Positions 34,423-43,599 of a stretch of DNA of 64,000 bases are shown here, one piece after another. The position numbers and the translations under genes were made by a program. Source of the stretch: Candidatus Saccharimonadota bacterium (GTDB lineage: Bacteria; Patescibacteriota; Saccharimonadia; Saccharimonadales; Saccharimonadaceae); the NCBI GenBank assembly GCA_017404335.1, contig JAFRCN010000002.1, positions 1 through 64,000 on the forward strand, given 5' to 3'. Each line of letters begins with the position of its first letter. The first letter of the stretch is position 1. The notes beneath the pieces were generated by a model, which saw only the letters and a program-made list of their open reading frames with translations, was not told where the DNA came from and made no database searches.

Positions 34423-35862
34423 ATGCAGAAAAGTGATAAAGGTTGGATTTTTGGTGGAATTCTGCTCCTGCTTTTACTTATCATGGCGGTGGTTATGAAT
34501 GTAACCTCAGAGCAGACCAACACCCAAAAAATCGTCGGGACGATCGAAACAGATTACGGAGATTTGAAGATTAATTGGGAGAGATACCCGACTTACGATA
34601 TTGGGCTTACGGGTAGTTTAACCATTACTGATTCGGGGACGTATCATATCACTGGGACGCTCGAGGATGGGCTAATTACTGTTAAGGCCAATCATGATAC
34701 GGGAAAAGTGAGATTGATTCTCGATAACGTTTCGATTAAAAATTCGAGCGGGCCGGCGATTGCCTGCTACTCAGCGGATGATTTAGTGATTGAACTGGTT
34801 GGTGAAAACTATTTAGAAGATGGCGCGAAATATAGCGCGGATTTCGACGAAGATGTCGTTGGAGCGATTTATTCAAAAGATGATTTGACGTTTCAGGGTG
34901 AAGGCAGTTTAACCGTAACTGCGAACTTCCAGGACGGAATCGTTGGGAAAGATGATTTAAAATTTAATTCTGGAACGTATTATATTACGGCGGCGGACGA
35001 CGGGATTCGAGGAAAAGATTCGGTTTACATCGTCGATGGTCATTTCGCGATTACTGCTAGGGGCGACGGGATTAAGTCGAGTAATGACACTGACCGCGGT
35101 AAAGGGTTTGTCTTAATCGAATCGGGTGAGATTTCAATTAGTTCGGGCGATGACGGAATTCATGCCGAACAGAGACTCGTAATAAAGGGCGGGAAGGTTA
35201 CGATAGAAGAAAGCTATGAAGGTTTAGAAGCGAGAGTAATTGCGATAAGTGGGGGAGAAATATCGGTGCGGGCATCGGACGATGGGATTAACGCCGGTGG
35301 AGGAGCCGATACTACGACAACGAACCAGAGAATGGGAGCGTTTGACGCGGACGAGAGTGCGATGATTATCATCGATGGTGGAGAGATTTACGTCAACGCG
35401 GCGGGAGACGGGATTGATTCGAACGGATATGTTTACTTTAATGGCGGGAAGGTGATTGTCGATGGGCCGACCAACAATGGAAACGGAGCTTTAGATGCAG
35501 GGATTGGCATTATTATGAATGGCGGGGAAGCAGTCGCAGTTGGCGCGAGTGGGATGGCAGAGTCTTTAGGAGAAAACTCAACTATATATAATATTAGCGT
35601 CTACTTTGCTTCGAACCAAAGTGCGAAAACAAAAATTTCGATTAAAAATAGTGCGGGAGAAATGATTCTTGAACACACTTCGGCGAAGGCTTTTAATCAT
35701 CTCGCTGCTGGGTCGGAAAAGTTTAAAACCGACGAAACCTACACCATATATATTAATGACGAAAAGTATACCGATTTCACAATTTCTAGCACTACAACAA
35801 TGATTGGTAACACAACTCAAAATAGAAATAATAATCAAAATATGATGAATAACAGAAGATAA
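34423..35862 (+). CDS. Surface beta-helix carbohydrate-binding protein (DUF4353/Cthe_2159-like)
   Basis: 479 residues. Signal anchor (about 9-28), then a parallel beta-helix with repeated calcium-type turns: DDGIRGKDS, GDGIKSSND, GDDGIHAEQ, SDDGINAGGG, GDGIDSNG. It ends in an asparagine-rich tail. Relatives bind acidic sugars. It starts on the base after the DUF4956 stop, so VTC, DUF4956 and this gene are one operon. In related clusters a CotH kinase is often present; none is seen here. Confidence 0.88.
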   Translation: MQKSDKGWIFGGILLLLLLIMAVVMNVTSEQTNTQKIVGTIETDYGDLKINWERYPTYDIGLTGSLTITDSGTYHITGTLEDGLITVKANHDTGKVRLILDNVSIKNSSGPAIACYSADDLVIELVGENYLEDGAKYSADFDEDVVGAIYSKDDLTFQGEGSLTVTANFQDGIVGKDDLKFNSGTYYITAADDGIRGKDSVYIVDGHFAITARGDGIKSSNDTDRGKGFVLIESGEISISSGDDGIHAEQRLVIKGGKVTIEESYEGLEARVIAISGGEISVRASDDGINAGGGADTTTTNQRMGAFDADESAMIIIDGGEIYVNAAGDGIDSNGYVYFNGGKVIVDGPTNNGNGALDAGIGIIMNGGEAVAVGASGMAESLGENSTIYNISVYFASNQSAKTKISIKNSAGEMILEHTSAKAFNHLAAGSEKFKTDETYTIYINDEKYTDFTISSTTTMIGNTTQNRNNNQNMMNNRR

Positions 35863-35914
35863 TTTCTCGATTGTATGATTCGTGAAAATATATATGCTAT
35901 AATTTATATATAAT

Positions 35915-38900
35915 ATGTTAGAGATTCGGGGAGTGACGAAGGTTTATGAGACCGCCGGTTTGAAAGCGAAGGCTTTAAAAAAGGTTTCGATTAATTTTCG
36001 ACAGAGTGAATTCGCGGCAATTTTGGGTCCGTCGGGTTCAGGAAAAACGACACTTCTGAATATTATTGGCGGACTAGATCAATACACTTCAGGTGACTTG
36101 ATTATTAACGAAGTTTCAACGAAACAGTTTCGAGATAAAGATTGGGACGCTTACCGAAATCATCGGATTGGATTTGTTTTTCAAAGTTATAATCTTATTC
36201 CGCATCAGACAGTATTGCAAAACGTTAAACTTGCTTTAACTTTGTCGGGGATTTCGAAAAGGGAAGCGACGAGGCGAGCGAAGAACGCCTTAGAAGAAGT
36301 CGGGTTAAAAGAACATATCAATAAAAAGCCGGCGCAACTTTCGGGCGGGCAAATGCAACGCGTCGCGATAGCAAGGGCTTTAGTCAATAATCCGGAAATT
36401 TTACTCGCGGACGAACCAACCGGCGCGCTCGATTCGGAAACATCGGTCCAAATTATGGAGCTTTTGAAAAAGATTGCGAAAGATAAACTTGTGATAATGG
36501 TTACGCATAACCCGGAACTCGCGAAAGAATATGCTACGAGAATTATAAAACTAAAAGACGGAGAGATTACGAGCGATTCGAATAAATACGACGGTAAAAT
36601 TAAGACGAATTTAAACGAAGAAGAAAGCTCCCGTAAAAAGAAGAGGACTAAAATGTCTTTTATTACAGCGCTTGGCTTGTCCTTAAACAATCTTTTGACA
36701 AAAAAATGGCGGACGGTTCTAGTTGCTTTCGCGGGTTCGATTGGAATTATTGGGATTGCTTTAATCTCCGCCGTCTCGACTGGGTTTCAAAATTATATTG
36801 ATAAAATCGAGGAAGATACTTTAGTGTCTTACCCTTTAAGGTTGCAAAAAGAAACGGCCGATTTAACTGGAGTACTTTTAAACTTAACTGGCGAGTCGAC
36901 TAATGAGGTGAAAGAAGATAAAATAGTTGAAAATCAAATTCTAACTTCTACGCTTGGCAGTGTTTCGAATAATGACTTGCCTTCTTTTATCAATTATTAC
37001 AAGTTACACGAAAACGAAATAAAGAACGACGTTCGTTTAATGGAATATGAATATAACGTCGATCCGGTTATTTATACAAAAGATACAACTGGCGCTATTG
37101 CCAAAATGAATCCGAGTAACATGTTTTCTTCATTAATTGGTGAGACTTCACTTCTTCGAAACTATTCGACGATGACTTCAGTTTTTCGGCAATTCGATCC
37201 GGATAATTTACGAAATAATACGGAAATCCTAGCTGGACGCTATCCTGAAAAGTACAATGAATTAGTAGTGATATTAAACAACCGCCATCAAATCTCGGAA
37301 TTATTAACCTATTCGCTGGGATTTCATGATTCCCAGGAACTCAATAAAATTATTTCTAAAATCATGAGTGGAGAAAAAGTTGAAATAAAAAACGAGCCCC
37401 TTGAGCTAGATTACCAAGATTTGCTAAATGTTGATTTAAGGTTGATGCCGGCGACTAAGCTTTACAAATATAATAATAAATATGATGTTTATGAAGATAT
37501 GACGGACGACAAAGAGTACATGAATAAAATCTATGAAGGTGCCGAAAAATTAAAAATCGTTGGCGTAGCAGTGATGAATTCGGACTTAGTTTCTAGTGGT
37601 AGCGGAATTGCCTATCTCCCGACGCTAATTTCGCACATTATCGATGATGCCAGTAAAACCGAAATTGTCAAAAAGCAGTTGGGTAGTCCCGAGGTTGATG
37701 TTTTTTCGAATGTTGAATTTGGTGAAGAAGAGAATAATTTTAATTTTGAATTCTCGGATTTAGTTTCGGTTGACAAGGCGAAGCTGGCGCAGGCCTTCGG
37801 CGTAAAAATAGATCGAAACGCAGTAGTAAATAAAACTAACGAATATATCCAGCAAATTTCGAACGATATCACTGCGGATATTTCGCCGACTAAAAATAAG
37901 TTAATCGAAAGATTCAAGAGTCTAACTGAAAAATTAAAGCTTAGTATTGCTGGACTAGACGGAGGTGGAACGTTTATGAAAGCCGATATCGATTCGATTA
38001 TCGATAATTTTATCAAGAATGAGGATTTTAACGATTTAGAAAAAGATTATCTTATTCCAGCAGAAACCTTTAAGACTGCTTACGTTGGGCTGCTAAAAGG
38101 GTTCCTTTCTGCTTACGTGACAGGATTTGATGCTACAATGCAAGAACAGAGCATTCCTTACGATGTTGAGACGATGCCAATTCCGATAGTCGAGCTAATA
38201 TATGGACCCGTAGTTGAGCAGTATCTACAAGCCCTACCGGTAGATTCGACACTCGAATCTTTTGCAATAGCAATCACGGAAGTGACCATGAAGAAAGAAA
38301 TTCTAACGAAGATTGGAGAATTATCTTCTTTTCTTACTTCGAGCTTTGCGAACGCGTTTAATATTGATCAAAACGCAATAGTCGGCGCATTTAAGTTGAA
38401 CTTCTCGGAAGAGGAACTGTCGCGAGTCGTAACAGCAATGTTTACAAAAAAGAAAACTACGCTAGCGACGAATTTATCGACTCTCGGTTACCAAGATTTA
38501 AATGATCCGACAACGATAGCGTTCTACTTTTGGAGTTTTGACGGGAAAACACACTTTATGGAATTTCTAGATTCATATAATGATTTAATGCGGTCATACA
38601 ATTCAGAGGATAAAGTAATTGAATATACTGACACAACGGGGATACTAATGTCTTCCGTGAAGACAATTGTCGATGCTGTTTCGTATGTTCTGATTGCATT
38701 CGTGTCGATTTCGCTCGTAGTCTCTTCGTTTATGATTGGAATTATTACTTATATTTCGGTTTACGAGCGGACGAAGGAAATCGGAATTCTACGTGCAATC
38801 GGGGCGTCGAAGCGAAATATTGCAAATATTTTTAACGCCGAGACGTTTATCGTCGGGTTACTGGCGGGGTTATTTGGAGTAGTAATATCATATATATTAA

Positions 38901-39082
38901 TAATACCAATTAATATCGTACTGCATCATTTTATCGGTGATGTTCCGCTTTATGCCTCGCTCGATCCGCGAATGGCGGGTATTTTGATTGTTTTAAGTAT
39001 TATATTAACGTTAATTGGCGGGATTATTCCGGCCCGCTCGGCTTCGAAGAAAGACCCGGTCGAAGCGTTGCGAAGCGAATAA
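35915..39082 (+). CDS. ABC transporter, ATPase fused to FtsX/MacB-type permease
   Basis: 1055 residues. N-terminal ATPase (1-230) with Walker A GPSGSGKTT, signature LSGGQMQRVAIARAL and Walker B ILLADEPTGALDSE. A membrane helix (about 260-290) is followed by a large extracellular region of about 600 residues and three C-terminal membrane helices in FtsX style, ending PARSASKKDPVEALRSE. It should move or release a peptide, lipid or envelope factor by mechanotransmission. TGC-TATAAT (35898-35903) lies 11 nt before the ATG. Confidence 0.92.
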   Translation: MLEIRGVTKVYETAGLKAKALKKVSINFRQSEFAAILGPSGSGKTTLLNIIGGLDQYTSGDLIINEVSTKQFRDKDWDAYRNHRIGFVFQSYNLIPHQTVLQNVKLALTLSGISKREATRRAKNALEEVGLKEHINKKPAQLSGGQMQRVAIARALVNNPEILLADEPTGALDSETSVQIMELLKKIAKDKLVIMVTHNPELAKEYATRIIKLKDGEITSDSNKYDGKIKTNLNEEESSRKKKRTKMSFITALGLSLNNLLTKKWRTVLVAFAGSIGIIGIALISAVSTGFQNYIDKIEEDTLVSYPLRLQKETADLTGVLLNLTGESTNEVKEDKIVENQILTSTLGSVSNNDLPSFINYYKLHENEIKNDVRLMEYEYNVDPVIYTKDTTGAIAKMNPSNMFSSLIGETSLLRNYSTMTSVFRQFDPDNLRNNTEILAGRYPEKYNELVVILNNRHQISELLTYSLGFHDSQELNKIISKIMSGEKVEIKNEPLELDYQDLLNVDLRLMPATKLYKYNNKYDVYEDMTDDKEYMNKIYEGAEKLKIVGVAVMNSDLVSSGSGIAYLPTLISHIIDDASKTEIVKKQLGSPEVDVFSNVEFGEEENNFNFEFSDLVSVDKAKLAQAFGVKIDRNAVVNKTNEYIQQISNDITADISPTKNKLIERFKSLTEKLKLSIAGLDGGGTFMKADIDSIIDNFIKNEDFNDLEKDYLIPAETFKTAYVGLLKGFLSAYVTGFDATMQEQSIPYDVETMPIPIVELIYGPVVEQYLQALPVDSTLESFAIAITEVTMKKEILTKIGELSSFLTSSFANAFNIDQNAIVGAFKLNFSEEELSRVVTAMFTKKKTTLATNLSTLGYQDLNDPTTIAFYFWSFDGKTHFMEFLDSYNDLMRSYNSEDKVIEYTDTTGILMSSVKTIVDAVSYVLIAFVSISLVVSSFMIGIITYISVYERTKEIGILRAIGASKRNIANIFNAETFIVGLLAGLFGVVISYILIIPINIVLHHFIGDVPLYASLDPRMAGILIVLSIILTLIGGIIPARSASKKDPVEALRSE

Positions 39083-39105
39083 ATTTGTGATATACTTAAA
39101 GGAGT

Positions 39106-39180
39106 TGGGGATTCGCCAAGTGGTAAGGCAGCGGGTTCTGGTCCCGCCATTCGGGGGTTCGAATCCCTCATCCCCAGCCA
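39106..39180 (+). tRNA. trnQ: tRNA-Gln (anticodon CTG)
   Basis: Acceptor TGGGGAT/ATCCCCA, D arm, anticodon stem GCGGG/CCCGC with loop TTCTGGT (anticodon CTG), T arm with TTCGAAT, discriminator G and encoded CCA (39178-39180). The 12 bases CGAATCCCTCAT of its 3' part recur at 39224-39235. Confidence 0.96.
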
Positions 39181-39258
39181 TGTTCTTACGAATATACAAA
39201 ACGAGACTCGTTCATAAATGAGCGAATCCCTCATTGTCAGTAATTTTGAGAAAAATAT

Positions 39259-40218
39259 ATGAGTGAAAAAAGAATATTTACGAAAGAGAAACTCAAAACC
39301 ATTTCTGCGGAGGAAGTGATTGATAAAATAAAATATGAAAATTATTCACTGCTTGTGACGCTGGGGGCAGAGGATTTGCGAAGGGAGATGGTAAAGGTCG
39401 GGAAAGTTTGCAATATGCTTGTAAACCATCTGATTCGAACGACCGGACCAAAAAATGTACCAAAGAAGCACACCAGAAATGCGCAAAAGAAATTAGTAAA
39501 GCTTTTGTCTAAAGTTGCGCCGGGAAGTTACACCGGGATACCAAGCGATACGAAAAACGGGTTAGTAGTCGGTTTTAATCATCCATCGCTTGGCGAGATT
39601 GGTCGAATTATGATGATGAAGGCAGACATCATGGGAGATAGCTTAACGTGTTTTCCGGTTAATCTACCTTGGTATGAGGCGCTGGCACCAAACTTTGACC
39701 GGATTAAACGCCTTGGTTTTATTATTACCCCAACTATTACTCCGGCGACTTGGAAGAAGATGAATTTAAAGGAAGGCTCGACGCTCTACGAATCAGGCAA
39801 CCGGCTAAGGCACGAATTTCGTGATATCTATACGGATTTATCGCACGAAATTTTGAAAGATGGCGGAGTAATCTTCGTGGCGCCGAGCGCGACTAGACAA
39901 GCGACCGTGTTTAAAAATAAGGATGTTTACAATAAAAAAGAAGAAATTATCCCGACAATGGCGATGCTCGCGAAAAAGTTATATACCGACCCAGAGATGA
40001 AATGCGATTTTATGCCGTTAGCGGTTTTGCCGCCAGAAGGCTATAGGCGCGGGTTAAATATTGGAAAAAGATACAAGCTGATTGGTGGAGAGCTGATGAC
40101 GGCGAAAGAAATTCGCAAAAAATATTTCAAAATCAAAAATCCCGAAAGGTTAGAGGGGTTCGACTACGAGTTCCATAAAAGAATTGCCGAAAAATTACCT
40201 AAAAAGTTTTGGTATTAA
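39259..40218 (+). CDS. PlsC-like acyltransferase
   Basis: 319 residues. The motif NHPSLGE (around 111-117) matches H-x4-(D/E) of glycerolipid acyltransferases, and FVAPSATRQ matches the PEGTR position. Ahead lies a helical N-terminal region of about 95 residues. No membrane helix is clear. It may acylate lysophosphatidate, in line with gpsA, cdsA and pgsA, but the motifs are loose and substrate is open. Confidence 0.6.
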   Translation: MSEKRIFTKEKLKTISAEEVIDKIKYENYSLLVTLGAEDLRREMVKVGKVCNMLVNHLIRTTGPKNVPKKHTRNAQKKLVKLLSKVAPGSYTGIPSDTKNGLVVGFNHPSLGEIGRIMMMKADIMGDSLTCFPVNLPWYEALAPNFDRIKRLGFIITPTITPATWKKMNLKEGSTLYESGNRLRHEFRDIYTDLSHEILKDGGVIFVAPSATRQATVFKNKDVYNKKEEIIPTMAMLAKKLYTDPEMKCDFMPLAVLPPEGYRRGLNIGKRYKLIGGELMTAKEIRKKYFKIKNPERLEGFDYEFHKRIAEKLPKKFWY

Positions 40219-40225
40219 ACTTCTT

Positions 40226-40308
40226 GAACTTTTCTTTCAGCAAAGAAAAGTTCAGCAAAAGAAATCAAAATTAAAAATGAAACGAAAATGAATTCCGTTT
40301 CATTTTTT
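40226..40308 (+). terminator. Double-hairpin module, copy 1
   Basis: Hairpin 1: GAACTTTTCTTT-CAGC-AAAGAAAAGTTC, 12 bp perfect (40226-40253). A linker with AGCAAAAGAAAT follows. Hairpin 2: AAAAATGAAACG/CGTTTCATTTTT (40273-40307) with GAATTC in its loop, then T and TTGATTAT. Hairpin 2 works as an intrinsic terminator. The same order of parts is found at 49095-49171. Confidence 0.85.
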
Positions 40309-40335
40309 GATTATTATGTTAAAATATACATAAGC

Positions 40336-42087
40336 ATGTACAACGAAGACGAAAACAAATTTTTTTATCATCCACTAGAAAACATTGAGGATACCGAAGA
40401 TTTTTATGCGGCGATAAACCGTAAACATTTATTTAAGGCATTGTCGCCAGAACGTCCATACACTTACTGGACGATTGAGTTATACGACCAGAAAAATGGC
40501 ATTAGGGGTGGTGGGGGATTAGGGGTGCTCGCGGCAGATACTAGGCGTGTTGCTGAAGAAATGAATGTCCCCTTCACTTTAATTACGCCATTTTATCCTT
40601 TTGAGCCAAAACAGAGAATTATTGACGGCAAAGCAATAGATGAGCATCTTCCAGTAGACTACCGTAAGTTTGGGTTTAATTATATTGATAAAGTTAGCAT
40701 TAAGTGTTGCGGAAATTTGTGCTATCTTGATGTAATTGAAAAGAAATTCGAAAACACACGGATTCTTTCGATCACGGAGCCGAATTTTGGTGAGCTTTAT
40801 CAAGGTATGAGCGGAGGAGATCACCGGCTCTACCAAGAAGTGTCACTAGGATTTGGAGGATACAAAGCCTTGAAGCTCTTGGGGCTTCGTCCAGCGATTA
40901 TGCAACTAAACGAGGTGGCAACTTTCTTTGCAGCGCTCGCTCGCCTCGACGAGCTCGCATCGAACGGAATGGATTTTTACGAAGCGGTAGTCTACACAAG
41001 AAAGCACACTTTATATACTAACCATACACTAGTCCAGGCGGCCGAAGCGGAATTTGGCTATGACCAATTTGAGAGATTTGTTTTTCCGAATCTAAAGTCG
41101 CTCGCGGTAAAAAAATGGTTGAAAGATAAGTTTATAAACGGCAGGATTAAACTCTCGTCGGTCACAATCGAAATTGCGGAGCTAAGAAGCGGAGTGTCAA
41201 AACTTCATGCGAGAGTTGCGAATTATAAAGATCTAGCGGGAAATAAAGTTAAGTTTAAAGCGATTACGAACGGAATCGATTTATCAACATGGGTTTTGCC
41301 CGAGATTTTGGAGTTTTATAAAAAACATGAAATTTTGGACCGATTTGGATTGCCAACGGATAATTATATCGATAATTTGGATTATTTAACCGCAGAGAAA
41401 ATTCGCGAGTTGAAGAAAATCGGGCGAGGTGTTTTGAATAATATTCTTAAAAGTAGACCCGATCAAAATGGAAGAATTCTTGAATTTGCTGAAAATGATT
41501 TTATCTTTGATTTTAAAAGGAGATTTGTTGATTATAAAAGGCCCGAAATGTCCTTTAAAAACCCAATGAGGCTTCGCGAAATTCTCGAAAAGCGAAGTGC
41601 CCATTATATTCTTGCGGGCCGAGTACATGCTGGCGACGAAACAATGTCGGGGAAATTAAAAAATCTACTTGAGACGGTGCGACGCGACGATTATCTGCGC
41701 GATCATGTGCATTATATCGCTGATTATGACGAAAAGCTGGCCTATGGACTCTCGGTCGGTTCGGATGCGTCGGTAAATATTCCAATTGTGGGGCTTGAGG
41801 CTTGCGGGACGAGCTGGGAAAAAGACGTCGCAAACCTCGATTTTCTAATTTCGACTCACGATGGGGGAGTAGCGGACGGGAACATAGATTATTACCTTAA
41901 CGTATCCGGAGCTAACGAAGAGGAGGAGCTCGAAGCGCTGTATCAGAGAATGGAGCAGGCTTTGGAGATGTCTGCAAATGATTTCGATTTAGAATTTGGC
42001 CTAAAGAGACAACTCGAAACGTTTTTACCGGTAGTTTCGGGCGCAAGAATGCTTCGAGATTATCTTGACTATCTATTTCCGGCGTGA
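40336..42087 (+). CDS. glgP: Alpha-glucan phosphorylase (GT35)
   Basis: 583 residues from ATG 40336. GGGGLGVLAADTRRVAEEM is the N-terminal phosphorylase block; EACGTSWEKDVANLD holds the lysine at the pyridoxal-phosphate position, and STHDGGVADGN follows. It is much shorter than the 800-residue enzymes and resembles the short bacterial/archaeal type. It releases glucose-1-phosphate from alpha-glucan, and together with GH57, GT4 and GH97 makes a storage-glucan cycle. TAAAAT (40320-40325) ends 10 nt before the ATG; an in-frame ATG at 40288 lies inside the terminator and is rejected. Confidence 0.85.
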   Translation: MYNEDENKFFYHPLENIEDTEDFYAAINRKHLFKALSPERPYTYWTIELYDQKNGIRGGGGLGVLAADTRRVAEEMNVPFTLITPFYPFEPKQRIIDGKAIDEHLPVDYRKFGFNYIDKVSIKCCGNLCYLDVIEKKFENTRILSITEPNFGELYQGMSGGDHRLYQEVSLGFGGYKALKLLGLRPAIMQLNEVATFFAALARLDELASNGMDFYEAVVYTRKHTLYTNHTLVQAAEAEFGYDQFERFVFPNLKSLAVKKWLKDKFINGRIKLSSVTIEIAELRSGVSKLHARVANYKDLAGNKVKFKAITNGIDLSTWVLPEILEFYKKHEILDRFGLPTDNYIDNLDYLTAEKIRELKKIGRGVLNNILKSRPDQNGRILEFAENDFIFDFKRRFVDYKRPEMSFKNPMRLREILEKRSAHYILAGRVHAGDETMSGKLKNLLETVRRDDYLRDHVHYIADYDEKLAYGLSVGSDASVNIPIVGLEACGTSWEKDVANLDFLISTHDGGVADGNIDYYLNVSGANEEEELEALYQRMEQALEMSANDFDLEFGLKRQLETFLPVVSGARMLRDYLDYLFPA

Positions 42088-42099
42088 TATACTATTGAC

Positions 42100-42121
42100 A
42101 AGTCTGGTATCAGACTTTTTT
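42100..42121 (+). terminator. Intrinsic terminator before secE
   Basis: AAGTCTG-GTAT-CAGACTT followed by TTTT. It separates glgP from the secE-nusG operon. Confidence 0.85.
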
Positions 42122-42140
42122 GATACATTAAAGGAGCGAG

Positions 42141-42518
42141 ATGGCGAAAATAACTAGAATTAAAGCAAGCGACACCTCGAAAAAAGAGGACGACGAGCCG
42201 ACGATTACACGAAAAAAAGTCGTCGTGAAAGACAAAAAACTGGAAAAAGAAAACCGCAAAGAATTAAAGAAGAAAGAGAAGTCCGAAAAAAAGAAGGCAG
42301 ATGGTAAAAAACCGTTCATTCTTTTTAGACCATTCGTCGCACTGTTTAAATACTTGCGCGACTCCTGGAAGGAACTGCGACAAGTTCGCTGGCCAAACCG
42401 CAAGGCGACCTGGAAAATGGTCATAGCGGTATTATTATATACAGCGCTTTTCGTAGTTTTAATTTCGCTTCTTGATATATTCTTTACTTGGCTATTTAAT
42501 CTAATATTAGGGAACTAG
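42141..42518 (+). CDS. secE: Preprotein translocase subunit SecE, N-terminally extended
   Basis: 125 residues. The C-terminal 60 (FKYLRDSWKELRQVRWPNRKA, then one membrane helix) is the single-helix SecE that clamps SecY. The first 60 or so residues are a highly charged lysine/glutamate tail absent from most SecE. The gene lies just before nusG, as in most bacteria. A ribosome site AAAGGAG sets the start. Confidence 0.93.
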   Translation: MAKITRIKASDTSKKEDDEPTITRKKVVVKDKKLEKENRKELKKKEKSEKKKADGKKPFILFRPFVALFKYLRDSWKELRQVRWPNRKATWKMVIAVLLYTALFVVLISLLDIFFTWLFNLILGN

Positions 42519-42536
42519 AAAGGAGTTTCATTATCT

Positions 42537-43082
42537 ATGGCAGTAAACAGGTATGATGACACAAGAGCTTGGTATGCGATTTCGACATATTCCGGCTACG
42601 AGGATAAGGTTGCTGACTCGATCAACATGAGAACAAACACGGTCGAAATGGCAGACAAAATTTTCGAAGCGATTGTGCCGAAAGAAAAGCAGATTGAAAT
42701 TAAAAACGGAAAGAGGAAAGTCGTTGATCGTAAAATCCTACAAGGCTATGTACTCGTCGATATGAAACTTTCGGATGAAACTTGGTATATTATTAGAAAC
42801 ACGCCAGGCGTGACTGGATTTATTGGAACCGGAACACAACCGACGCCGGTTTCGGAAAAGGAAATCAATAAGATAAAGAAACGAATGGGCGTCGAAGATC
42901 CGAAGTTTTCGGTCAAATATGAGATTGGTGAAGTCGTTTCGATTACCGACGGGCCGTTTAAGGGCTTTGATGGTACGGTTTCGGAAATTGACGCCGCGAA
43001 GGGTAAGCTGAAAGTCATGGTCTCGATGTTTGGGCGCGAAACGCCAGTCGAGCTCGATGCTTTACAAGTTAAGCAATTGTGA
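42537..43082 (+). CDS. nusG: Transcription factor NusG
   Basis: 181 residues. N-terminal NGN domain (WYAISTYSGYEDKVADSI; ILQGYVLVDM; NTPGVTGFIG) and C-terminal KOW domain (IGEVVSITDGPFKGFDGTV). It binds RNA polymerase and couples transcription with translation or termination. The rplK promoter overlaps its 3' end. Confidence 0.97.
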   Translation: MAVNRYDDTRAWYAISTYSGYEDKVADSINMRTNTVEMADKIFEAIVPKEKQIEIKNGKRKVVDRKILQGYVLVDMKLSDETWYIIRNTPGVTGFIGTGTQPTPVSEKEINKIKKRMGVEDPKFSVKYEIGEVVSITDGPFKGFDGTVSEIDAAKGKLKVMVSMFGRETPVELDALQVKQL

Positions 43083-43105
43083 TATAATAGTAGTGTTACG
43101 CACTA
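43061..43105 (+). promoter_or_regulatory. rplK promoter and 5' hairpin
   Basis: TTTACA (43061-43066), 16-bp spacer, TATAAT (43083-43088) with an extended TGA; the nusG stop codon is part of it. The transcript would begin with a small TAGTG-TTACG-CACTA stem (43091-43105). Confidence 0.65.
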
Positions 43106-43123
43106 GAAAGGTATTAAACTAAT

Positions 43124-43549
43124 ATGGCAGAAAAGAAAGTCATTGGGAATTTGAAACTACGCATCCCGGCGGGACGCGCAACAGCGGGACCTCCGGTAGG
43201 TTCGACACTCGGTCAGTGGGGTCTTAATATGATGGACTTCATTAATCCGTTTAATGAAAAGACGAAAGATTTAATGGGAAAGAATGTGATTGTTCATATC
43301 CGTGTTTTCGAAGACCGAACGTTTGATTGGAAGTCTCTTGGGCAACCGGTCGATGATTTAATTCGCGAAGCGATAAAAATCGAAAAGGGTTCGGGTAAGC
43401 CAAATGTCGACAAGGTTGGTAAAATCACAAAAGATCAGCTCCGCGAAATCGCCGAGAAGAAGATGGACCAGCTAAACGCGGTCGATATCGAAGGCGCGAT
43501 TAAAATTGTTGCTGGTACTGCACGCTCGATGGGTGTTACTGTAGAATAA
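43124..43549 (+). CDS. rplK: Ribosomal protein uL11
   Basis: 141 residues. Starts with a short lysine-rich stretch, then LKLRIPAGRATAGPPVGSTL, FINPFNEKTKDL and the C-terminal IKIVAGTARSMGVTVE. It binds the GTPase centre of 23S rRNA. First gene of the rplK-rplA pair. Confidence 0.97.
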   Translation: MAEKKVIGNLKLRIPAGRATAGPPVGSTLGQWGLNMMDFINPFNEKTKDLMGKNVIVHIRVFEDRTFDWKSLGQPVDDLIREAIKIEKGSGKPNVDKVGKITKDQLREIAEKKMDQLNAVDIEGAIKIVAGTARSMGVTVE

Positions 43550-43560
43550 TAAAATTAACT

Positions 43561-43587
43561 GTGGGAGGGATAACCCGCTAAAACCAC
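43561..43587 (+). promoter_or_regulatory. Putative L1-binding leader before rplA
   Basis: GTGG(43561)..CCAC(43587) closes a small structure with an inner GGG-ATAA-CCC stem. A GTGGGAGG...CCAC element just before rplA is common in bacteria, where L1 binds its own mRNA. The assignment is by resemblance only. Confidence 0.5.
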
Positions 43588-43599
43588 GAAAGGATAAAT

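Noticed and set aside
39224-39240. Partial repeat of the tRNA-Gln 3' end as an attachment site
   Set aside because: Only about 12 identical bases (CGAATCCCTCAT) and no CCA end or associated integrase; too short to support.
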